64,000 nucleotides of DNA, from positions 3,472,001-3,536,000 of the forward strand of contig JADWQD010000003.1 in the NCBI GenBank assembly GCA_016110215.1, given 5' to 3'. This stretch comes from Capronia americana. Taxonomy: Eukaryota; Ascomycota; Eurotiomycetes; Chaetothyriales; Herpotrichiellaceae. The position numbers and the translations under genes were made by a program. Below the pieces are notes generated by a model, which saw only the letters and a program-made list of their open reading frames with translations, was not told the origin of the DNA and did no database searches. Positions within the stretch are counted from its first letter, which is position 1. Every line of letters begins with the position of its first letter. This document shows, piece by piece, positions 45,246 through 55,771 of the stretch.

Positions 45246-46419
45246 ATGCCTTCCGCGTCACTAGCCACCCCTCCGCCCTTCCCGCCCGGCAAGGATAAAC
45301 ACCACATTGTGGTGCTCGAAGGCATCCACGCCGAAATGCCGCCCTTCGACTTTCCACACACGATTGACGTCTACCAGCGCACTGCCCCTTCGCAGGTCTC
45401 GGAACGGATCAAGGACGCCACCATTGTCATCGCCTGCGTCGTCCCCGTCACGCCAAAGGACATGGACAATGCTCCTCACCTGGGCGTGCTGGCCGTAATG
45501 GCCGTGGGGATCCAATGGGTGGACAAGCAGGACTGTGCGCGCCGAGGCGTCACCGTCACGAAATGCCCCGCCGGCAATGTCGACGCCGTGACCGAGCACT
45601 TCCTGGGCCTCTATTTCGCGGCGCGGAAACGGGTGGTCCAAGTGCACAACATCGTCACCAAGACGAGCGACTGGGTTGAAAAGGGCACGTTGACCAAGCT
45701 GTGGCCGAGTGGGCCGCCCATGGGCGCCGGACAGGAGACGCTGGGGATCATGGGATACGGGACGCTGGGGACCCGAATTGAAAAGTTGGCCAAGGCCGTG
45801 GGATTCAAGGAAGTCCTGATCAGCGAGAGGAAGAAGTCCCCGACAGTACGATCCGGGAGAGTTGGGTTTGAAGAAGCTCTGAAAAGAGCGACCGTGCTGG
45901 CCATCTGTTTGCCCAAGGACCACGACACGATCGATCTGATCGGCGAGGCAGAGTTGCGGGCCATGCGGAAAGAAGCCCTCATCATCAATGTTGCGCGCGG
46001 GGGCATCGTCAACGAACATGCCCTGGCCAAGGCGTTGAAGGAAGGCTGGATCGCCGGCGCCGCGACCGACGTGCTGGAGACGGAGCCCGCGGGCCTGGGA
46101 ACGAGCCCGTTGATTCCCGACGTCGCAAAGGGCGAGGAGGAGGTGCCGAATTTGACTATTTGTGAGTTTCTCTCTCCCTCTCTTTCTGTGTGTGTCTCTC
46201 TATCTACCGAGACCTCACGGCAGGTACAACTGATAACTAACCTTTTTCTTTTCATGCCCGCCAGCCTCGCATATCGCATGGTTCACTCAATCTACCATCG
46301 AGAAATACCAGCTTCTCCTGAAGGAGGGGATTGAAGGATGGGTCAACGGCACGTTACAGCAGGCCGAGGACAAAGTGCACAAGGTCGTCGTCGTCCATAA
46401 CGGCACGGTCTGGAATTGA
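45246..46419 (+). CDS. D-isomer-specific 2-hydroxyacid dehydrogenase
   Basis: Exons 45246-46161 and 46265-46419 give 356 residues from the ATG at 45246 (MPSASLATPPPFPPG). The NAD-binding motif is GYGTLGTRIEKLAK with G170-x-G172-xx-G175. The catalytic trio is Arg251 in NVARGGIV, Glu in DVLETEP (about 280) and His308 in SSHIAWFT, the last created by the splice (GTGAGT to CCAG, 103 nt). The family reduces 2-keto acids or oxidises D-2-hydroxy acids with NAD(H). The substrate is not determined; the chain is longer than the simplest formate or lactate types, with extra N-terminal residues. An upstream in-frame ATG at 44973 would add a basic presequence-like segment; see findings. A minus-strand frame at 45261-46019 is a shadow. 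Confidence 0.92.
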
Positions 46420-47319
46420 GGACGAGCATACCACATCACCTCACACGACGCGACATAATTGCCAATGAAACGGGTGGTGGGTATGAGAGAGAGAGAGAGC
46501 GAGAGTGACAGGGATTCGTCGAGATCGCCTTACGACCCACGCCAAATACAGTGTGAAAACGACCACGCGAATATAACCGTCCACGGACTCGAGTTCCAAA
46601 ATCATCTATGGGCCGTCAGATTGGCGTTTTAACCTCTGCAAAGACGTGCATTCCTCTCCTCTCCTCTCCTCTCCTCTCCTCTCCTCTCCTCAACTTGGTA
46701 TGCCAAAGTTGACGGCGGATCCTTTCCTTATTCTGCGCCGATGGAGAGGAGAATAGTCTGTCTGTCAGGGCTGGTTAGACATATCAAGACTAGATACCTT
46801 AGACAAGGTTGATAGAAGGATGAGGGATGATTGTCAACAGACAGATACAGTAGAGAGCAATGCGATACCTACCTTGGTTACTGGAGAACGGAGTACGTAC
46901 TCGGACAAAACTCTGGTACTCATTCCTTACTTTACATAGTCGTAAATTTCCCAGCGCGGGAACTCGGCGTTGATCAACATTAGTGTGTAGTGATTCTCGT
47001 ACTGTACATGTTTCTTCAAGTCTGAATTTGATCCAGCTTTAGATCATAGGCCCTCAGTAGGTACCTCTGGAGTCATGCTGAGCGCATGCAGCTTCGGCAG
47101 AATGCCAATAGGTCCTAGACTACAACGCAGCGTCTTAGGGTCGTTGCAACACTCATACATGGCACATGGCATCAACTGCGAATCATACCTCATCCCAATT
47201 GCCAGGCAAATCTCCAGCCCCAAGCGACCCAATTTCAGCGGCCGAGAAATTCCATACGCAACCAACCGCCGAGATGACAAGCGGACTGGCTTGACATTCA
47301 ACACCCCAATAACCTATTA
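46420..47319. other. Convergent intergenic region with pentanucleotide array
   Basis: Between the 3' ends of the dehydrogenase gene (plus) and the PHD gene (minus). It carries a CTCCT array and a 12-bp palindrome, GAGTACGTACTC, at 46891-46902. No gene seen. Confidence 0.5.
46652..46691. repeat. CTCCT pentanucleotide microsatellite
   Basis: About 40 bp of uninterrupted CTCCT/TCCTC repeat, eight units. Confidence 0.9.
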
Positions 47320-50300
47320 CTACGCATCCTGCATCACCACATCTCTTACCTCTGGATGTGACGCGTCCTCGGCATTACGGACTGCTTCAGCTTGCCTGCC
47401 TAGTTCTTTCAAGGAGTCGGGTCCGGAGTTGGTATCATCGCCTGTCTTTGCCACAATTGGTTCTTTTCTGGGGTCTTCTGCCAGTTCTTCCCTTTCGCTA
47501 CTAGCTGTAGGGGCCATATCCGCTGTGAGAGCTTGCTCATTGACTTTGTGCTCGGCAGCGAGCTGGGCCTCAATCTGTGAGTGTATCTGTGGTTGTGGCT
47601 GCTTACTCGGCGTCGGCACCGGTCCATTGGAGCTAGAATTGCGTAACTGTTGAGGGCTAGGCCGCAGGTTCTCGACAGGTGGGAGGATTGGCGTGCCGCT
47701 GACGGTACGCTTCTCACCAGGATAAGGGGCGGCAGAACCGGTAGGAATTCCAGGCTCATCCGATTGGTGGAAAGCGTACTGGTTTGTGGATGAGCCGGGT
47801 AGATTGGGGGATATGGATGTTGACTTTTGGGGAATGGTGCCCGGTGGAGGAAGAGGACCAGGTGTTTGTTGCTTTTTGGGCGAGAGCCCTGAGAGTGCAT
47901 ATTGAGGGGTTCTTGAGATAGGAGTCTGATGAGCATTTGCAGGATGGTTTTGAGGAGTTGGTCGAGGAGTGATTTGGGATTGAGATGGTGTCCCGTTAAC
48001 AGAGCCATAGATGCCATTTGAAGTGCATTCAGGAGATTGCGAGGCTTTCTGAGGGATCCCGGCGACTGGGCCGACGTCCATGTTTCCCTGCGTCGGAGAC
48101 ATATTTGGACGATTGAAGACAGGGGACGGCAGGCGAGAACTATCGGGCAAGGGACTGGGAGAAGTCGCGGTTTTCGGAATGGGTGATGGTGCCAGGGGTC
48201 TCTGGCCAAGAGGTTGGTTCTGATGCTGGGGTGGAACACCGTTGTAGTACGGAGGTGACGCGGCCGGAGCAGCAAGTGGCGAGCTTCTAGCCTGGCCGTT
48301 GCTCATGAATGGAGGATAAGGCTGGATTGCTTGATAGCCAGAGTGAAGAGGACGGCTGCCATAGGCTTGCGGATGTAGGGGAGAGCCAAGATGAGGACGC
48401 TGAGGTGACCCAGAAAGATTCTGAGGGTGTGTGCCATTGACCAGGGAGGGTGGCGGATGGTGACCGGACTGGCCCGGTGTTGAAAGATGCCCATTGGACT
48501 TGGTACCATGAGTTCGCACAACGGGAACCTCAGCGCCAGCGAGGGTAGACACAACAGGTGCCGGACTTGGAGGGGCTGGCGACGAGGAGGTACCAACGCG
48601 AAACTTGAGGGAAATCTTGGGCTTCTTTGCCTCCTCTTCCCTCTGTCGGCATTCCTTGCAAACGAAATGGAAGTCTTTCTTCTCTGCTGCCGATTTCGAG
48701 ATGCCCAAGCACTTGCTATGCTGCCAGACGTTGCATCTCTCGCACGAGATAATGTGGGTTCCATCATCCTAGACAGCAGAGGTCAGCGTGCGGCTCGGCC
48801 TGTTGAAGACAGATAGATACTCACAAGGTTCTTTCCATATACCCCACAACCGGAGCAGTCAAAGGTCCAGTCTTCGTCGGCGTCAAGGTCCTCCAGCTCC
48901 TTCTTGTTCCGCTCCATCCGCTGCTTAAGCGCTCGATCGGACCCTCTGATTTGGCCTTCCTCAATGAGCTTCTGCTCGAGTTCGTCTCGGGCGAGCTCCT
49001 CTTCTTTAAGCAGTCGTTTGTACTCCCGGTCCTTGATGCGTTGCTCCCGCGTCATCATGCGATATTGTCTTTCTTGCTCCATCTTCTCTAGTCTTTCTTG
49101 TTCACGGTGAGCAGCGGCGAGGTCAGCTTGCTTCTTTCGCTCGATTTCAGCTTGTTCAGCGTCTCGTCTTTCTCGGTCGTGTTTGTCGGCCAAACGGCTC
49201 GACCTCTTGGCACCGACCATCCTCTCCATCATGAGTAGTTCCCTCTCACGACGCTCAATCTTCCGGCGTCGCTTCTCCTCCGCGGCTTCGATGACCGGAA
49301 TGACTTCCTCCAACAACCGTTCTCGTAGAGCTTTCTCATTTGGGTCCTTGCTCTTTCTGAGGGATTCACAGAATTCCTGATAGTCGGGAAGATTGATACA
49401 TACGCATTCCCATTTGAAGCCACCAAAGGTGTCAGTCTCCCATGATTCAAGGTTCTTTTCTTCTTGGGCGGCTTCTGTCACCTCAGTGTTGTCTTCGTTA
49501 TCTCCCTCAGCTTCGACGCTTTCGGTTTCCAATTTCCTCCGCTTAGACTCGCGTCGTCGGGCGGCGATGGCTTTCTTAGAGTTCGCTTTCAATTTGGCCT
49601 TGGGAGCTGCGGGCAAGGGAGGTTCCGTACGTCTGTAGAAGCGATTGTCGTCCAGGAGGTAATACTGTCGATCATCTCGGTCGTAGCCGAACTCTTCAAT
49701 GCGCTTTGCGAGGAATGTCAGTCGTTACCATGCACATGCCTGAGTGGCAGAACTCACCCATTCAGTCTGGTCCCCTTCACGAGGATGGTCCGTCATTTTC
49801 TCCCTCAGGCGATCAGGATTCCAGAATGTCCATACGGTCAGCTGGTGTAGGACCCTAATCTTTAGGCAGATGTCAAAGTCTCGAAACCGCTTGGGTTCTT
49901 CGTCGTCGCCATAAGGATTGAGGTGAGGAGCCTTGGCCAGGTACTGCCGGCGCGTATATTCATCCCAGATATCATAACTGCATCAAGTTAGGGAGGCACA
50001 GGGCGGAACAAGGGAGGCAAGACTCACTTCAGGCCTCGATGCGATGAAATCCACTTGAGAAGGGTAAGGCCGATTTCCTCCAGTTTCTCGGAGTTGCCTG
50101 GCTTCAAGCACTCGTTCTCAAAGTCCTGCAGGGTCACAGTTAGCTATCCCGCGCGCCAAAATTATTCCGCCGCAAGTGTTCAACGCTCAATGCACCACAG
50201 CATTGTTGACGTCAAGGACGTACCTCAATGTCAAATTCCTCGTCGATCTTGACCGCCTTGCCGAATGTGAAAATGAACTGCATGACCGAGGCAAACTCCC

Positions 50301-50394
50301 ACATATTGCGTATTCTGTGCAGTAATGAGGCTTCCTGCTTCTTCTCTTCAGGCTCCGACGCCTCCATCTCGTCTCTCGTGCGTTTTCGCGGCAT
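47320..50394 (-). CDS. DDT/WHIM-like and PHD-finger chromatin protein
   Basis: Minus-strand exons 50224-50394, 50028-50125, 49758-49977, 48825-49703 and 47320-48768 give 938 residues. The N terminus is basic/acidic (MPRKRTRDEMEASEPEEKK), then a DDT-like helical segment (HRIRNMWEFASVMQFIFTFG, DFENECLKPGNSEKLEEI) and a WHIM-like block ending GYDRDDRQYYLLDDNRFYRR. A long, highly charged coiled-coil stretch (RRKIERRERELLMMERM onward) precedes a C4HC3 PHD finger split by the last intron: CSGCGVYGKNL then DDGTHIISCERCNVWQHSKC and CKEC. The C-terminal half is Pro/Ser/Gln-rich and disordered. DDT-WHIM-PHD order is that of ISWI-complex accessory subunits (RSF1/BAZ-like). Binding to a methylated histone tail is plausible, not shown. 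All four introns are GT-AG and 50-98 nt. Confidence 0.85.
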
Positions 50395-51101
50395 GATGCA
50401 AGGGAGGACGGGCGGGAGGCAGCGAGGTGAAGGGGAGAAAAGGTGGTTGCGGAGAGTATTTCAGCCTGTCTGTATCATCGATAGCAAGGATAAAAGATAT
50501 GCAGATCCTCTATGGGGTGGTGGTGGAATGATGTCGACGATATCGACGGGAAGTGTGAATGGATCTTTTCGGCTGGGTACGCGGGATTGCATCTACACGG
50601 AGCGAGGCGCGACTCGTGAGGCCAATTCAATTTGCAGGTGACGGCAACAAGAGACGCCAAGGCCTCGTGGAAAAAGGTTGTTCCGGCAGCCGCATACCCC
50701 AACTCACAACATCTACAGACAACCGGACGAGGTATTACTTTCATTAACGTGGAAACATATTTATTCCTACGTCAAGCTTAGGTAGCTGTTTAATCCCTGC
50801 TTCTCCCGTGTATGCAATATCTAAGCTTCCGGCTGTCGCCCCTTCCTCCTGTCAAGAGGGACACTCAAATCACAAACTCGGTGAAGAACAGGCCTCAATT
50901 TATCCTCTAGCGACGGCGCTTTCTATGCCATTGAACATTTCAAAGGTACTATTTTAGCGATGTAAGCTGGAGAGCTGGAAGGTTCTGTGAACTCTCTCAG
51001 ACACCGTCCTGCGACGCATCATAATATCTACATTTCCGCTCTGGAGACTGAAAGGCCTCTTCCACCGATCAACATCGCTCCCTCCCATTTGAAGTCACAT
51101 A
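50395..51101. other. Divergent intergenic region, shared promoter
   Basis: Separates the start codons of the PHD gene (minus) and the DUF3237 gene (plus) by about 700 bp. No gene seen. Confidence 0.55.
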
Positions 51102-52030
51102 ATGTCCACGGCCCCGACCCGCCCCTCGACCCTGCAAGACCATCCTTCCCTCCTTCCCGCATTCCACCTCAACATTCTAATCGGCCCCGCCACTCCGATC
51201 GGCTCTTTGTCGCGAGGCACACCACTCACGGTCGTTCCACTTGTATCGGGTTCTTTCGTGAGCGAACCGGGATTTGACGTTAGAGTTGATGCTAGGTTGA
51301 GGGGACAAGGGGTTGATTATGTCCATAATGACCCTGATGGCGGTAGGATGAGATTGAGGAGTGACTTGGTTGTTGGGTGAGTCATCAGGTCTTCTTGGTC
51401 TCCCCAAAGTCGGGAGTGCAATTGCGACGTCGATGAGCTAGATGTGCCAAGACTGATTGTCCTCTTCTGTGGGCGGGATCAGGGATCAGAATGGAGAGGT
51501 ATGCTCTTGCGTTGGCTGCTTCTCCCCTATTTCCTCCAATGCTGTAATGGTCCGGGCTCGAGAAGAGGAGTTGTTTGCTGATAACGATCCGAATCTTCAG
51601 ACGATCCACATTCATTACACCGGCATAATCGACATCACAAATGAAATGCGCCGGATCCTTGGTCGAAGCGTGAACGCGAAAACGACCGATTTTGGAAGCT
51701 CCTGTGAGTCAACCTGGGAAGATATCTTTCCTTGTTTTTTGCTCAGTGGCTTGCATGGGCCACGTCCGTATATTGTCCAGAGATATTGACCAAAGAGAAG
51801 TCATACAGGTATCTTTCGAAACGGGCTCGATGCGATATAAATCGTTGGAACAGGCACTCTTTGTCGGATCTGGAAGGTTTATCATTGATGAACGCGGGCT
51901 TACTGTCGAATACCGGATAAGTAAGGTCTGTAAAGGACTCGGGGCGGCCGCGGAGGATACTGAAGCTGCTCCTGTTGGACTTGATGATGCTGGTGGAGGT
52001 GGCGCAGGGGCCTCAAATCCGAGAAACTGA
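51102..52030 (+). CDS. DUF3237 family protein
   Basis: Proposed exons 51102-51376, 51483-51498, 51571-51703 and 51801-52030 give 217 residues in phase. After a low-complexity start the domain runs from PAFHLNILIGPATPIGSLSR and LDVR-like VDARLRGQGVDYVH, through LVVGDQNGE and LQTIHIHYTGIIDI, to SFIQVSFETGSMRYKSLE and FVGSGRFIIDERGLTVEYRI, a good DUF3237 match. Family role is unknown; a lipocalin-like small beta-barrel is the likely fold. The structure includes a 16-nt exon. The last two acceptors (GAGGAG and GAGAAG) have weak pyrimidine tracts, so those borders are less sure; the intron at 51499-51570 is a multiple of three and stop-free and may be retained. It ends 89 bp from the convergent PSI gene. 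Confidence 0.78.
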
Positions 52031-52119
52031 AAGGTGCTCTTTGGCTTTGCATGGATAGATAGGACGCATTTATCAAACATCTGAACTGATCCAAGTTGCT
52101 GAAAATTGCGATGATATAG

Positions 52120-52698
52120 TTAAGCAAGCAACGGCGTGCTTTCGCTTGCGGCTGCTGCTCCATTAGCCTCGCTCCCCGCCTGAGGCCCCGTCTCCGTAGA
52201 AGCATCCTTCCTATCCTTAACTCCCGGAACCCAGCTGAATGTCCGACCGCTCATCTTCCACCATCCCTGTCTCCTCGCCTTCCACCTCCTTCCAGCCCAC
52301 ATGCCCAACCTCACACACGACCAAATGGCCATCAGCCCCATGAGCGTCCCCAGCACAGCGACAACGACGCTTAATAAAGTCATACTCGAACATCGACAAC
52401 TAAACGGCCGAGCTCTCATCTCCCACCGTTCCCGCCATGCCAAAGGACATATATCGGCGGACTTGATTGGTGAAAGGATTCCAAACGGGTAGGGGAAGAT
52501 CGTGTTGGGCACACAGGTTTGTGACGTTGCGCACCAGGAGCATGGATATGGGTTTGACGGAGACAGGCAGGCAGGACAGTGGGGACGAGTCCAGCAGTGG
52601 AAGAAGAGGTCGAGGTCAGCTCCAGGAAAGGTGGTGGTGTTGATGTTGTTGAGGATGTCTATTAGCGACGGAGAGAGTTCGCCGATGTCGTATGCCAT
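52120..52698 (-). CDS. PSI-domain single-span membrane protein
   Basis: Intronless, 192 residues. The first 100 residues are a Cys-rich luminal/external domain (Cys35, 41, 44, 53, 56, 62 and 84) with CPACLSPSNPYPCSWCATSQ and CVPN, resembling the plexin/semaphorin/integrin (PSI) cystine fold found in short fungal membrane proteins. A single transmembrane segment lies at about 106-129 (LLSVVVAVLGTLMGLMAIWS). The cytoplasmic tail is basic at first (RRWKARRQGWWK) and ends in ESTPLLA, a dileucine-like sorting signal that suggests vacuole or endosome delivery. There is no cleavable signal peptide at this start; Cys-rich N-out topology would fit a type III-like orientation. Function unknown. Confidence 0.82.
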   Translation of the reverse strand: MAYDIGELSPSLIDILNNINTTTFPGADLDLFFHCWTRPHCPACLSPSNPYPCSWCATSQTCVPNTIFPYPFGILSPIKSADICPLAWRERWEMRARPFSCRCSSMTLLSVVVAVLGTLMGLMAIWSCVRLGMWAGRRWKARRQGWWKMSGRTFSWVPGVKDRKDASTETGPQAGSEANGAAAASESTPLLA

Positions 52699-53370
52699 GT
52701 CTTATCAGCAATGAGACAACTCTGAGCTACCCTCGACGTCGAAGTCCACTTCACCCTCACATTGTACGTCCTCGTTGAGGCGGTGGGTGGAACATCAAAA
52801 GCTAGTCATCGATTGATGGGCACAACCTTAGCTGAGTCGTCCTAGAAAGATCTGACTGTGGGGATTTTTGGCAGACTGCTATGGCGGTGGGGATTTCCGA
52901 AGATCGGTCCTGCAGGATTTTTGATTGTCTCGTTGGTGAGCATGTATAGGACTAGACGCTGGAGGGTAATATCGAACGACGTTGTCAGGTACATAGTCCT
53001 CTGTACGAGTACTCGTAGCCCCCTGTTGGTGCTAGGTGGGTTGCTTACCAGCTGCTTACCCTTGTTGGGGCTAGGGCTCGCCTGCGGGGCTGGTTGGAGA
53101 ACCCCGGGGGTTACAAACTAGGGGAACCGGGGCGCTGGTGCAATAATCGTCACATGTAAGCGGTGCCGCGAATACGATACGCCTTCGTTTGGTGCATCCT
53201 AAACGCGCCTTGATGGTCAGGCTGCCCGCGCTCATCTGTGATCGAGATATTCATCTCTGGTGCCCGCTCATCCAGCGACTTTACGCTGGTGGCTGCACGC
53301 CACTGTCAGCGTTCTACCAAAGCGCGCACATGAGATCTTAATCCCCCTCGCATTTGCGGCATCAGCCAGT
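52699..53370. other. Divergent intergenic region
   Basis: No gene seen. A 14-bp palindrome, TACGAGTACTCGTA, lies at 53004-53017, and the segment around 53020-53070 has imperfect direct repeats (GTTGGTGCTAGG and GTTGGGGCTAGG). Confidence 0.5.
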
Positions 53371-54141
53371 ATGCCTGATCAAAATAAGGAGAGCTGGCTG
53401 AGGAAAATGCGTCCTGGGAGACATCTGCTCGAAGCATGGGTTCTCTCTGCCATCATCGTCTCGATCTCCAACGTTCTAGCTCAGTTCATTGATGCCTCGA
53501 AGAAAGAAGTATGCTCAACATAAAGGCGTCGTCAGGCTACGTTGGTCGAGGCTAATCGGTTACAGGACCCGTTTGCCTTCGACCTACCTCGACTACTCCG
53601 CTTCCTGTGCCTTGACCTCATTACAGCACCCTTGAACTACAAATGGCAAGAATTACTCGAGACCACGTTTCCGAGACACGGCCGTACCCCAGTAGGCGGA
53701 AAGTACGAGTCAATCCCACTCGAAGATCGTGATGTGGAAAAAGGCTCCGACGCAGACGACATGGAAGAAGATGAAGCCAAAGCAGGAGAGAGCTCTGAGA
53801 CTAGACGCCGGAAGCGACGGAACAAGACTCCAAAGAAGCTCCCGAGGAAAAACTGGAAGAACATCTGGACGAAATGGTTCATTGACTGCATGACTCTCGG
53901 TGCCCTTTTCAACACGGCCGGCTTTCTGATCATCATGGGTTTCCTGAATGGCCAACCCCAGAATATCCTGGCGAATTTGCGCACGCGGACGATGACCATC
54001 ATTATCAATGGCTATAAGATCTGGCCTTTCGCAAACATCATCGCACAGGCCTTCATCCCTTTCGAGCGACGGATCATCTTCTTCGCAACGGTCGCGCTGT
54101 TTTGGAATATTTACCTGAGTTTGGTGGCGGCTACGCTGTAA
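53371..54141 (+). CDS. Mpv17/PMP22 family membrane protein
   Basis: Exons 53371-53508 and 53566-54141 give 237 residues. The family signature is at the C-terminal half: KWFIDCMTLGALFNTAGFLIIMGF, then the diagnostic GYKIWPFANIIAQAFIPFERR and FWNIYLSL. The N-terminal half has a first helix (LEAWVLSAIIVSISNVLAQF). Between them is a charged insert, about residues 85-150 (EDRDVEKGSDADDMEEDEAK, then KRRNKTPKKLPRKN), longer than in yeast Sym1. Members reside in peroxisomal or mitochondrial inner membranes and are thought to form a channel or stabilise membranes under stress. The compartment is not determined here. The intron is 57 nt with a GTATGC donor and a GCTAAT branch-like site. Confidence 0.9.
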
Positions 54142-54706
54142 TGGAGCGGGTTGTACTGACACTGCGGCATGGACACCGAGCAGTATCTGCTCGAGTTGAC
54201 GATGGAGATGGGCTAAGAACCAGAAGGGGGAATTGGTAATGCCCGCTGTATGGTATGTGGGGATTTCTCCAACACCACGCCTCTATTAAGATGTTCCGGG
54301 TTGCGCAGCCATGTCCGCTTGATTGATAATACAATTCTGTGGACACCCAATTTTCCGATCTCTTTGTTCATGGATAAAAATCTGTCAGGCCATCGACTTT
54401 GCCGTTGCGAGGCATAGTTGCGAATATCACTCTGGCTGAACTTAGAAACGTGCATTGCGATCGGAAGCTCTACGGACGAGTGGTGAGAGGAGCAGAACAT
54501 ACACCCCATTTATCTGCTGGAAAGGCCCCAGTCTAGAAAGAAGCTTTAGGCGGGCTACTGCAGACCCTGATATTGGCAGTCAGCAGAAGTCTCCAGCAGA
54601 ACACGACAGGCAGAGTCTCCGGAGCGCAGACTCGGCGGCTGTATCAGGTCTACTTAGGACGTCAGCAGGCGAGCTGAAGGAAGGTCCAGAATCCTCCACG
54701 TCAAGG
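54142..54706. other. Intergenic, promoter of the MDR gene
   Basis: No gene seen. The downstream frame is open from 54455 but its first ATG is 54707. Confidence 0.5.
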
Positions 54707-55771
54707 ATGGCGGACTCAATACCAACAACGACCAGCGGCTATCGAATCAATCTGAAGGTCGGCAGCTTCGATGGCCTGCATCTTGATGCATCAATACCCC
54801 TCCCGGCGCTGGGAGCACACGACGTTCTCATATCTGTGCAAGCAGTCTCGCTGAACTATCGGGACATTGCCATGCCTCTGAGGCTTTACCCGGCATACAC
54901 CAAGGAAGACCTTGTACCGTGCTCGGATGGCGCAGGCACTGTACTCGCGGTCGGAAGCGACGTCAAGGCATTGAAGGCGGGAGATAAAGTGTGTCCAACC
55001 TTCTTCCAGGATTTTGAAGACGGCTATGCCACAAAACAAAGCAGGGCAACGAGTCTCGGAGGCCTCAATGATGGAGTACTCAGAAGGCATGCCGTGTTCC
55101 ACGAGAGAGGGTTGATCAAGATCCCAGACTTCTTGAGCGCAAGAGAAGCGAGCACTCTACCGTGCGCAGCTTTGACTGCTTGGAATGCACTTTTTGGTGT
55201 CGGAGGCCGTGCCCTTGAGCCTGGACACTGGGTCTTAACCCAAGGCTCCGGAGGTGTTAGTATCTTTGCCCTGCTGTTCGCCAAGGCCCTCGGCGCGCAT
55301 GTTGTTGCAACGACAGGTGACAAGGGCAAGGAGCAGAGGTTGGAAGATCTAGGCGCAGAGCTCGTGATCAATTACCGCGAGAATCCGACCTGGGGCCGTA
55401 CTGCAATGGAGTTCATAGAGAAACAAGGTGGAACGGGAGCGCAGCATGTTATCGAAGTCGGTGGCGAGACCACAATGGAACAGAGCCTGAAGGCTGTTGC
55501 ACCCGAAGGCCTCATCTCTATCATTGGCTTCCTGGGTGGCAGTATGGGGGAAAGGAAGACAGGCTTCTGGGACTGTTTTGCAAGCGCATGTCTTGTCAGA
55601 GGTGTGCTCGTTGGAAGCAAGAAGCAGTTCGGCGATATGTTGACCTTCATGGAGGAGAAGGGAGTGAGACCACTTGTGGATGAGAAGACCTTCGGTTTTG
55701 AGGACGCCAGGGAGGCATACGAATATCTGCAGGCACAGAAGTTCTTCGGAAAGGTGGTCATTGATCTTTAG
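54707..55771 (+). CDS. Zinc-free MDR quinone reductase-like oxidoreductase
   Basis: Intronless, 354 residues. The N-terminal GroES-like half includes VSLNYRDIAMPLRLYP, PCSDGAGTVLAVGSDV and a THE-type lid. The Rossmann half has GHWVLTQGSGGVSIFALLFAKALGAHVVATTG for NADP(H) and DLGAELVINYREN, then HVIEVGGETTMEQSLKAVAPEG. The zinc-catalytic Cys/His set of alcohol dehydrogenases is absent, placing it with the quinone oxidoreductase branch that uses NADPH directly. The substrate, a quinone or enone, is inferred. No targeting peptide, so cytosolic. The open frame upstream of 54707 has no ATG, making this start firm. Confidence 0.92.
   Translation: MADSIPTTTSGYRINLKVGSFDGLHLDASIPLPALGAHDVLISVQAVSLNYRDIAMPLRLYPAYTKEDLVPCSDGAGTVLAVGSDVKALKAGDKVCPTFFQDFEDGYATKQSRATSLGGLNDGVLRRHAVFHERGLIKIPDFLSAREASTLPCAALTAWNALFGVGGRALEPGHWVLTQGSGGVSIFALLFAKALGAHVVATTGDKGKEQRLEDLGAELVINYRENPTWGRTAMEFIEKQGGTGAQHVIEVGGETTMEQSLKAVAPEGLISIIGFLGGSMGERKTGFWDCFASACLVRGVLVGSKKQFGDMLTFMEEKGVRPLVDEKTFGFEDAREAYEYLQAQKFFGKVVIDL

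Noticed and set aside
45261..46019. 252-residue minus-strand frame
   Set aside because: Antisense to the hydroxyacid dehydrogenase, which has its full catalytic set on the plus strand.
46652..46691. Array considered as CRISPR-like
   Set aside because: It is a pentanucleotide microsatellite with no spacers, in a eukaryotic genome.
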